From Gammaproteobacteria bacterium (GTDB lineage Bacteria > Pseudomonadota > Gammaproteobacteria > Methylococcales > Methylococcaceae): DNA of 64,000 bases. A program made the translations under genes and the position numbers. This document shows, piece after piece, positions 57,572-64,000 of the stretch. Below the pieces are notes generated by a model that saw only the letters and a list, made by a program, of their open reading frames with translations, was not told the origin of the DNA and did no database searches. Location of the stretch: positions 1 through 64,000 of the forward strand of contig RFVA01000005.1 of the NCBI GenBank assembly GCA_009922685.1, written 5' to 3'. Every line of letters starts with the position of its first letter. The first letter of the stretch is position 1.

Positions 57572-58594
57572 ATGAACCATAAGGCCACCCTTCAATGGGG
57601 TATTCTCGGCGCCGCCAGAATCAATGAACGCCTGATGCCCGCCATCCTTGGGGCACCAAACGCCGCTTTAGTGGGTATCGCGAGTCGCCGCCAAGGGGCC
57701 GCCCAAGAGACCCTCGAAAAATATGGATCTGGAGCGCAGGGGGTCCGCATTCATCCCACATTGGAAGCCCTGATCGAGGACCCAGAAATCGAGGCGCTCT
57801 ATCTTCCGATGGCTAATCAAGAGCATGCGGCATGGGCGCTTAGGGCGATCGAGCAGGGGAAACATGTTCTCTTGGAAAAACCCATGGCGCTCACCGTCTC
57901 TGATATCGACGCCATCACTGAGGCGGCAAAGCGGAAGGGCGTCACCGTGATGGAGGGCTTCATGTACCGTTTCCATCCCCAACACGCACGAGTAAAGGAG
58001 TTGATCGCTTCGGGCCTCATCGGGGAGATTCATTCGGTTCGAAGCAGTTTCTCCTTCATGATGCGGCCCGCTCGAATGTATCGCCTTGAAGAACCCGTCT
58101 CTAGAGGGGGTGGTGCGATGTGGGACATTGGATGCTATGCCATTCATGCCGCGAGGATGTGGTTCGATACCCCGCCCATTGCCGTGACCGCGATGTCTGA
58201 ATTCATTGAGAGTGGGGCCGATATCGGCACCAGCGGCATCCTCGATTTTGGTGGTGGACGGCGCGCCCACTTTGACTTCAGTTTCGCCTGTACCCGCCGC
58301 TCGGAATATGAGATCACGGGCACCAAGGGCAGCATCAAATGTCCGACGGTCTGGCAATTACCAGGGGATATCCCTGAAATCCTCTGGTGGACCGAAGACG
58401 GACGACGCGGTGAAGAGCGCCTGAAACCTTCCAATCACTTTGAACTTGAAATTGAAGGCTTCTCTGAGGCCGTCCTCGAAGGAGCCCCACCCCTCCTTTC
58501 AATGACTGATGCCCGCACCAACTGCCGGACCATTGTGGCCGCGCTCGAATCAGCAAAAACCGGAAAAGTCATCCGACTCGACAAAGAAGGATAA
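57572..58594 (+). CDS. Gfo/Idh/MocA-family oxidoreductase
   Basis: 340 residues. NAD(P)-binding Rossmann domain (LQWGILGAARINERLMPAI), the conserved EKPMALTVSD motif with the catalytic lysine (about residue 102), and GFMYRFHPQHARVKELI plus GGGAMWDIGCYAIHAARMW in the C-terminal domain, which place it with glucose-fructose-oxidoreductase or xylose dehydrogenase-like members. Acts on a sugar-like or cyclitol substrate; the exact one is unknown. It is two bases from the methyltransferase gene. Confidence 0.9.
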   Translation: MNHKATLQWGILGAARINERLMPAILGAPNAALVGIASRRQGAAQETLEKYGSGAQGVRIHPTLEALIEDPEIEALYLPMANQEHAAWALRAIEQGKHVLLEKPMALTVSDIDAITEAAKRKGVTVMEGFMYRFHPQHARVKELIASGLIGEIHSVRSSFSFMMRPARMYRLEEPVSRGGGAMWDIGCYAIHAARMWFDTPPIAVTAMSEFIESGADIGTSGILDFGGGRRAHFDFSFACTRRSEYEITGTKGSIKCPTVWQLPGDIPEILWWTEDGRRGEERLKPSNHFELEIEGFSEAVLEGAPPLLSMTDARTNCRTIVAALESAKTGKVIRLDKEG

Positions 58595-58596
58595 CG

Positions 58597-59301
58597 ATGA
58601 CCGCTGAAGCCCAAACGCTGTCTCATCAATTCTTTGTAGACACTTGGACGGTGTACAAGAAGATCGTCCAAGGTAACTTCATGTTTCATCAAGAAATCTA
58701 CCAGAGCGTCGACCGACTTCTAAAAGAAAGAGACCCTGCCCCCTTTAGCCTCCTTGATCTTGGCTGCGGCGATGCTGAAAATCTTCATCCATTACTCCTC
58801 CGGCGAAACGTAGCCCATTATGTCGGCGTCGATCTTTCTGTCGTCGCACTCAAGCTTGCGGCCGAACATCTTCAGAATCTCCAACTGAAGGTTGAGTTTC
58901 AAGTCGACGACATGCTTCACTTCCTTGAGCAAGAGGATCCTCGAACCTTCGATGTGATTTTTTCAGGGTTTGCTCTCCATCATCTGTCGCCGACCGAAAA
59001 AAGGCGGTTTTTGATAGCCGTTAAAAAGCGGCTAACACCTGAAGGGGAATTCATTCTGGTGGATGTCTTCAGAGATGAGGGGCAACACTTACCCAACTAC
59101 CTTGATGCCTACTGCGGAAAAATGGCTACCGAATGGAGGACTCTGACGAAGGAAGAAATGGATTACGCGATCACCCACGTCAGGGAATTCGATACTCCAG
59201 ACACTCTGAAGACCATCGAAATCCTAGCATCGGAGGCCGGATTCACGCGATTCAAAACCTTGGATCAATATACATGGCATCGGCTGATCCAGATGGCCTG
59301 A
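58597..59301 (+). CDS. class I SAM-dependent methyltransferase
   Basis: 234 residues. Motif I is LLDLGCGDAENLHPLL, followed by YVGVDLSVVALKLA (motif post-I) and DVIFSGFALHHLSPTEKRR (motif II). The substrate is unknown. Immediately downstream of the oxidoreductase, so likely the last gene of the ketosynthase-like/A-T-TE group. Confidence 0.85.
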   Translation: MTAEAQTLSHQFFVDTWTVYKKIVQGNFMFHQEIYQSVDRLLKERDPAPFSLLDLGCGDAENLHPLLLRRNVAHYVGVDLSVVALKLAAEHLQNLQLKVEFQVDDMLHFLEQEDPRTFDVIFSGFALHHLSPTEKRRFLIAVKKRLTPEGEFILVDVFRDEGQHLPNYLDAYCGKMATEWRTLTKEEMDYAITHVREFDTPDTLKTIEILASEAGFTRFKTLDQYTWHRLIQMA

Positions 59302-59320
59302 AGTGCCCTCCAGGAAAACA

Positions 59321-59806
59321 CTATGGGCTGCTAAGTTTTCGGTAGTCGATGGATAATTTAAGGCCAGCGAATCGGCCCTTTAGGGAGCGTATCGAGGCCT
59401 CAAGGAACGCAACTGGGGCCATCTCTACAAAGAGCGGGGAGAAATCAAATGCGGCCAACTTATGGGCCGGGGTATAGGTCATGATGAACGACAGGGTCTT
59501 TGTTTTTTGTTCCGGTGTTTTTGCTGGATCAAGATGAAAATCCAACACCCAACGTTCATCGCCCTGAGGTAACTTCTCAATCCGGCTAGGGTTAAGCTTG
59601 CTGAGATAGATAAAGTCAGCGCTGAGCAAGACAGGATCGACTAAGTGCAGAATAAAGTGCTTGTCGGCAACCTCAATCCGAAAATTCTCGTCGAAATCAG
59701 CCAGCTGATTCTTAATTTGAAGAAGTCGCAACCAAACGCAGCCCGTCAGAGTCAGGGCCATAAAGATCAGGACGAGACGAGCAGAGAGAGATCCCAAACG
59801 CAACAT
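59321..59806 (-). CDS. lipoprotein, unknown
   Basis: 161 residues. A lipoprotein signal ends in LTGC (about residue 23). The mature part is a beta-rich domain of DENFRIEVADKHFILHLVDPVLLSADFIYLS and a C-terminal helix. No family recognised. Convergent with the methyltransferase and transcribed away from tRNA-Lys. Confidence 0.6.
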   Translation of the reverse strand: MLRLGSLSARLVLIFMALTLTGCVWLRLLQIKNQLADFDENFRIEVADKHFILHLVDPVLLSADFIYLSKLNPSRIEKLPQGDERWVLDFHLDPAKTPEQKTKTLSFIMTYTPAHKLAAFDFSPLFVEMAPVAFLEASIRSLKGRFAGLKLSIDYRKLSSP

Positions 59807-59856
59807 CTTGATCCTCCAAAAGCCGACTAAAAAGAATGCCCTTGCATGTCGTTTCC

Positions 59857-59886
59857 TTGCTCACACTAAGGCTTAAGCATTATAAT
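59857..59886 (+). promoter_or_regulatory. promoter of tRNA-Lys
   Basis: TTGCTC (59857-59862), an 18-base spacer and TATAAT (59881-59886), 13 bases upstream of the mature 5' end. Confidence 0.7.
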
Positions 59887-59898
59887 GCCTCGCTCGGA

Positions 59899-59974
59899 GG
59901 GTCGTTAGCTCAGTCGGTAGAGCATTGCACTTTTAATGCAGTGGTCGTGAGTTCGAGTCTCACACGACCCACCA
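59899..59974 (+). tRNA. tRNA-Lys (anticodon UUU)
   Basis: 76 bases with acceptor GGGTCGT/ACGACCC, discriminator A and encoded CCA. The anticodon stem TTGCA/TGCAG holds the loop CTTTTAA, anticodon TTT. The T arm is GTGAGTTCGAGTCTCAC. The integrase gene ends eight bases after it in the opposite direction, so the 3' part of this tRNA is the likely attachment site (attL) of the element. Confidence 0.97.
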
Positions 59975-59981
59975 TTCAAAT

Positions 59982-61162
59982 TCAAGGACTTACAGAACCC
60001 GCCTTTTTTTGCTGCGTAACTTTTTGCGTAACATTGGTTTTTCCCCCTCGGGAAAGTGCAGTGATTCGCAACATTGTCAGCGGCTTCATGTCACAAAGTT
60101 TCTCGACAGCGTCGATCAACTCCTGAATCCCGGCAGGGGAATAATGCAGCGTGATGTCCCCCGTCGTATGGTGCAAGAGCACCTTCCGTGTCTCAAGGGG
60201 TACATCCACCGACCTCAACCTTCGCCCAAAGGTATGCTTCAGGTTGTGAGGTCCGCGGCAGTATTCGCGACCTTCCGGTAACCCGGCCCTTCGCCAGGCA
60301 CTCTTCCATGCCGTGGTATGAATCTTTTGAACCCGGTGTTCTCTGAAGGTGAACACATAGGGCGACCCATTACCACGACACTCATCTACCACCGAACGCG
60401 AGATCTTGTTGAGAACGACTAGCTGATCCTCCTTGTTTTTTTCACCCGGCCAGCGCCCATCCAGATAGGGACGGGGACGACCTGGGATTACAAACACCGA
60501 GGTACCAAGCTCCGGGAGGGCCACTTCCCAATCCCAGCGCAGCCAACAGACGCTCTGTTCTCTCAGCCCTGTATGATGGCCAACAAAGCCATTCGAGCAA
60601 GATACGACGGCAACTCCTTGAGCAAGGCCGCCTGCTCGTCCCAACTCAGGGGATAGGGAATAGCACTATCCTCCCAATCCGGGAGCGTCAACAAGGGTGG
60701 CGTCATGAGATAGGGACGATTGTCCAATGTTCTCCAGACTCTGGAAGCCAGTGTCAGAATTCGTCTCAAGACTGCCAGCTCTCGCGCAACGGTGGCACTC
60801 TTGACCCCCGACTTACGTCGTTTTTGGATATAGGACTGAAGCGTTCCCTGATGAATCTCAGGCAGAGTCAGGTGCCCTATAACCGGCACCAAATGTTCGA
60901 GCGCATAAACATCACGCCCGATACTCCTCTTGGTTGCCTCCCTTAGATGCCTTGTTGCAGCATCTCGGAAGGTCATGACCCCCGCCTCAATCCTGGAGGC
61001 TTTATCAAAAGCCTCTTTGATCAGCGTATGGAATCGTTTCTCTGCCTCTTCAAGTTCGCTTTTATCGAAGCCAGTTCTTTCGAAAACTCGTCCAAGACCC
61101 TTGACGCGCTTGTCGATGATCCATTGACCACCATCGAATCGAAGTCCAGGTGTTTTTCGCAT
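59982..61162 (-). pseudogene. int: tyrosine integrase, frameshifted
   Basis: Phage/ICE-type site-specific recombinase in two frames. The 5' part (61162-60563) encodes the arm-binding and core-binding domains (MRKTPGLRFDGGQW, then HLTLPEIHQGTLQSYIQKRR). The 3' part (to 59982) has the catalytic domain: TGLREQS (first Arg), HNLKHTFGRRLR (His-x-x-Lys/Arg) and LLHHTTGDITLHYS with the nucleophilic Tyr. The break is near 60571-60577, where the reading GCCATC-ATACAGGGCTG would need one more base to stay in frame. It ends next to tRNA-Lys, the usual integration arrangement. A one-base sequence error is the main alternative. Confidence 0.85.
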
Positions 61163-61398
61163 CGTGTATTACCTCCAATGCGTCCTGACCTTCCGTTGCG
61201 GGACTTATATTCGTCCGCCCAACGATCAAGGTCAAGTCTGTCGAATGCAATCCCCTGTTCACCAATGGGGATCTCTGTAACGAGGGGCCGAACTTCTGCA
61301 TTGAAGCGATTTCGATCCATTCCGAGGTAGAAGGGCGCATCTCTAAATCGAATCAGGCGTGGCTGAATGGGAGACAGCTTTAGAACATCACCTTCCAC
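61021..61398 (-). CDS. excisionase-like / AlpA-type DNA-binding protein
   Basis: 125 residues. The sequence LIRFRDAPFYLGMDRNRFNAEVRPLVTEIPIGEQGIAFDRLDLDRWADEY is that of the small winged-helix proteins that sit upstream of integrases in this group of elements and direct excision. The C-terminal 50 residues are polar and low in conservation. Its 3' end overlaps the integrase 5' end by 142 bases, so the two share an mRNA. Confidence 0.7.
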   Translation of the reverse strand: MEGDVLKLSPIQPRLIRFRDAPFYLGMDRNRFNAEVRPLVTEIPIGEQGIAFDRLDLDRWADEYKSRNGRSGRIGGNTRCEKHLDFDSMVVNGSSTSASRVLDEFSKELASIKANLKRQRNDSIR

Positions 61399-61536
61399 AC
61401 ATAACCTCTTGATGAATCGGGCAAACCCCGCTCCATCATTTTCTGCGGAAGAGCGATTACATCTTGTTCTTGGAAATCAACGAATCGAGCATTTCTACAA
61501 CCACAACAGTGACCCAGAGGGCCTAACAATGCGTTC

Positions 61537-63483
61537 ATGAAAAAACGCATGCACCACTTTCTCGGGATTGCACTAACAACATTGGGATCTTGTCACCTCG
61601 AAGGCGAGGCTCACGCTGCTCCCTTCTTTATCGATAAAGAGCGCGGCTGGTTCTGGAGGGAGGTCGAGCCAGAGCCCATTAAAAAAAAGACAAATCTTGA
61701 GGCCCGACAAAAGGTCATTGCATCGCCACCGCCAACCAAAGAAGCGCCTCCCGCTCCCCTCTCGGTCTCCTGGCTACGGAAACATCTCGGCATCTATCGC
61801 GACAAGGCGATCGATGACCCCTCTCCTGAAAACATAGCGGCCTATTTCTATCTTCAACGGGTGATGATGGATAAAGCCCATCGATTTACCGATGTCGCTC
61901 ACGAGGTGGTCCTTTCAGATCCTGAGCTTGATGAGAACACTCGACGACCGATCGCAACCTTTGGAGCGCAGGAAGCCAATCGACTGGCCACTCGAACCAG
62001 TGACGAATCGCTGTCACTCATTGCACAGTCGACGGGGATCCTGTTCTTTTTTCGTTCGGACTGCAGTTACTGCCACCTTCAGGCTCCCCTCCTTCGAATT
62101 CTTGAGGAGCGCTATGGATTCAAGGTCTTTGCCGTGTCTCTCGATGGAATGGCCATGCCCGGTGATCTCTATCAGGATTTCACCATCGATCAGGGGCAGG
62201 CAGCTCGATTGGGGATCCAGTCGACCCCCGCCCTTTTTCTCCTGAATCCTCCCGCCAAGGTGATCCCTCTACTCCCGATCTTTGCTGATTGGCCGGGGAC
62301 CGGCACACCGACCCTGAACCTTGTCAGTCGGACGGGGCAACTGATGTCGTTTTCCCTGTTTGATTCGGGGAGCAACTACAACGCCTGTATTGCAGCGCAA
62401 TCAGGCTCGGGGAAATCCTTTTTGACCAATGAACTGATTGTGAGCTCGCTCGCAGAAGGCGCCCGGGTCTGGGTAATTGATGTAGGCCGCTCCTACATGA
62501 ATCTTGCCGAGAGCCTTGAGGGAGAGTTCATGGCGTTCAACCCCGAATCCAATCTCTGCATCAATCCCTTTGATCTGATTCAAAACTGGGAGGAAGAAGC
62601 CGATGTGATTGCGGGTTTGGTGACCAGCATGGCGGCTCCCACCGAAAAGCTCTCCGATTTCCAGAGCGCCTCCCTCAAACGGATTCTTCGGGATGTCTGG
62701 GAGGAAAAAGGCAAGGCTATGACGGTCGATGAGGTGGCTCAAAAGCTTAAAGCAGAATCCGATCAAAGGATCATTGATCTTGGGGAGCAGCTTTTTCCCT
62801 TCACCCAGCGGGGGGAATATGGCCGCTTCTTCCATGGCCGGAACACAGTCCGCTTTAGAGGCGATCTGACGGTACTGGAACTTGAGGAACTCAAGGGCCG
62901 AAAGCACCTCCAGCAGGTGGTGCTTCTGCAATTGATCTATCAGATCCAGCAGGCCATGTACCTTGGGGAAAGAGACCGTCCCAAGATCGTCATTATTGAT
63001 GAGTCCTGGGATCTTCTGACCCTCGGCGATGCCGCGACGTTCATGGAACACGGCTACCGGCGTTTCAGAAAGTACGGGGGGTCCGCTATCACCATCACCC
63101 AGTCGGTCAATGATCTTTACAGGACCCCGACCGGCCGGGCCATTGTCGAGAACTCGGCGCACATGATTCTTTTGGGGCAAAAGGCCGAAGCCGTCGAAGC
63201 CCTCAAATCCGAAAAGAGACTACCACTGCCTGAAGGGGGCTACACCCTCCTCAAGACCGTGCACACGGTCCCCGGGGTCTATTCAGAGCTTTTTCTTCTG
63301 ACCGAAAGAGGCTCAGGGATTGGACGACTGATTGTGGATCCATTCAAGCGGCTCCTCTTCTCAACCAAACCGGATGAGGTCCATGCCTTGAAAAGGCTAC
63401 GACAGGAAGGACGGACCCTGACCCAGGCCATTCACCATCTTCAACACCAAAGGAGCCCACACCATGGACCATCAGCACTTTAA
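61537..63483 (+). CDS. fused TraF-TraC conjugation protein
   Basis: 648 residues. Residues 1-28 are a signal peptide; 30-240 match TraF of F-type conjugation systems, including the ERGWFW start and a thioredoxin-like part with FRSDCSYCHLQAP and a cis-proline loop (STPALFLL). From about 243 (LLPIFADWPGTGTPT) it becomes the C-terminal half of the TraC/VirB4-like ATPase: Walker A AAQSGSGKS (286-294), Walker B IVIIDES (484-490), and the GEYGRFFHG, ITITQSVNDLYRTPTGRA segments. The N-terminal half of TraC is missing. The fused product would export an ATPase domain behind a signal peptide, so it is probably non-functional. Next gene is trbI. Confidence 0.8.
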   Translation: MKKRMHHFLGIALTTLGSCHLEGEAHAAPFFIDKERGWFWREVEPEPIKKKTNLEARQKVIASPPPTKEAPPAPLSVSWLRKHLGIYRDKAIDDPSPENIAAYFYLQRVMMDKAHRFTDVAHEVVLSDPELDENTRRPIATFGAQEANRLATRTSDESLSLIAQSTGILFFFRSDCSYCHLQAPLLRILEERYGFKVFAVSLDGMAMPGDLYQDFTIDQGQAARLGIQSTPALFLLNPPAKVIPLLPIFADWPGTGTPTLNLVSRTGQLMSFSLFDSGSNYNACIAAQSGSGKSFLTNELIVSSLAEGARVWVIDVGRSYMNLAESLEGEFMAFNPESNLCINPFDLIQNWEEEADVIAGLVTSMAAPTEKLSDFQSASLKRILRDVWEEKGKAMTVDEVAQKLKAESDQRIIDLGEQLFPFTQRGEYGRFFHGRNTVRFRGDLTVLELEELKGRKHLQQVVLLQLIYQIQQAMYLGERDRPKIVIIDESWDLLTLGDAATFMEHGYRRFRKYGGSAITITQSVNDLYRTPTGRAIVENSAHMILLGQKAEAVEALKSEKRLPLPEGGYTLLKTVHTVPGVYSELFLLTERGSGIGRLIVDPFKRLLFSTKPDEVHALKRLRQEGRTLTQAIHHLQHQRSPHHGPSAL

Positions 63484-63769
63484 CTGGATTTGGTTTTTAA
63501 GGGTCTGGAGCTTTTTAGGAAGCCTTGCAGGACTCATCGCCCTTTGGTCCGTATCGGTCTATGACGAGCGGCTTTCGATGGTTACCCCCATCGCGGTCCT
63601 TGACCGCTCCGGAGCCTTGAGGGCTCTCCCGGTCGAGAGCGATGAGGGTTCTCGTCATCTGTTGATGCAACGATTGGAAACGACGGCTAAGAAATTAGCC
63701 CAGGAAGGCTTTCTGGTGATTGATGGAGGCTGGGTGATCAGTGCGCCCGAGGAGGTCTATGTCCGTTAA
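63464..63769 (+). CDS. trbI: type-F conjugative transfer protein TrbI
   Basis: 101 residues with one N-terminal membrane helix (WFLRVWSFLGSLAGLIALWSV) and a periplasmic part (VAVLDRSGALRAL then ETTAKKLAQEGFLVIDGGWVISAPEEVYV), as in TrbI, an inner-membrane factor of pilus formation. The order TraC-TrbI-signal peptidase is that of F-type systems. It overlaps the TraF-TraC stop by 20 bases. Confidence 0.8.
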   Translation: MDHQHFNWIWFLRVWSFLGSLAGLIALWSVSVYDERLSMVTPIAVLDRSGALRALPVESDEGSRHLLMQRLETTAKKLAQEGFLVIDGGWVISAPEEVYVR

Positions 63770-64000
63770 AGTCCTGGATCAAACTGACGCTGCACAACGT
63801 GCATGGCGGATCCTTTTTGCCATCCCTCTTCTATGGGGCGTGGTTTCGGGAGGGCACGTCCTCACTTCCAGGTATTCGATCGGAATCGATGATCAAAAGG
63901 ATCTGTGTCTCAAGGGAGAGCATCGCCTCTTTCTGATCGATCACTGGGACCGTACCTTCCAGAAAGAGGACCTGATCGCCTTTCACTCCGATAGCCGAAT
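63759..64000 (+). CDS. S26-family signal peptidase of the transfer region, partial
   Basis: 80 codons before the window ends. MSVKVLDQTDAAQRAWRILF leads into a hydrophobic segment and then YSIGIDDQKDLCLKGEHRLFLID, the start of the conjugative S26 peptidase (TraF of RP4 type). GGAGG precedes the ATG, which overlaps the trbI stop. Cut off by the window, so the catalytic lysine cannot be checked. Confidence 0.75.
   Translation, partial: MSVKVLDQTDAAQRAWRILFAIPLLWGVVSGGHVLTSRYSIGIDDQKDLCLKGEHRLFLIDHWDRTFQKEDLIAFHSDSR

Overview
The window looks like a piece of a gammaproteobacterial chromosome of moderate G+C. The evidence is gene order and family content seen in the translations: dapA-bamC, gcvR next to bcp, rlmB-rnr, and a long run cutA-dsbD-tlpA-like-aroQ-accB-accC-prmA, all typical of Gammaproteobacteria. 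Both tRNA genes encode CCA. I cannot name a genus from the sequence alone.

Layout. 1-7.2 kb: housekeeping genes, mostly on the minus strand (erpA-like, a DUF2806-like gene, serS, mtnA, rlmB, rnr). 7.2-10.5 kb: tRNA-Leu(CAG), followed by an A+T-rich insert with a secreted multicopper oxidase behind a Fur-box-like palindrome; two copies of a ~95 bp imperfect direct repeat bracket it, and a LuxR-type regulator follows. 10.5-16.4 kb: accessory genes, mostly membrane and secreted proteins of unknown role, with a ~1 kb gene-free stretch (12.6-13.7 kb) that holds two structured, terminator-ended, RNA-like segments, and three very small membrane-protein genes. 16.4-18.4 kb: a chemoreceptor gene broken by an internal deletion exactly at the signalling tip. 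18.5-25.9 kb: FmdB, NUDIX, DUF2231, NTF2-like, MobA, secreted proteins, then an RNA-remodelling group (RhlE-like helicase and two RRM proteins) and a flavoprotein. 26.0-31.7 kb: heavy-metal export (RND adaptor, RND pump, opposing CDF exporter). 31.8-34.5 kb: a secreted protein, an APC permease and a small membrane protein. 34.5-53.7 kb: core metabolism (2-Cys peroxiredoxin, DAHP synthase, PurL, BamC, DapA, GcvR, Bcp, esterase, PrmA, AccCB, AroQ, TlpA-like, a DsbD with duplicated alpha domain, CutA, FxsA, Prx5-type peroxiredoxin, RpiB).

53.8-59.3 kb holds the most unusual chromosomal locus: a ketosynthase-like protein whose nucleophilic Cys is Ser, translationally coupled to a one-module adenylation-carrier-thioesterase protein, followed by a Gfo/Idh/MocA oxidoreductase and a SAM methyltransferase. 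This reads as a small, uncharacterised acyl-processing pathway.

59.9-64.0 kb: tRNA-Lys(UUU) is the insertion site of an integrative conjugative element. Its tyrosine integrase abuts the tRNA and is frameshifted, an excisionase-like gene overlaps the integrase start, and the next gene is a fusion of conjugation proteins TraF (thioredoxin-like) and TraC (ATPase), followed by TrbI and the start of an S26 signal peptidase that runs off the window.
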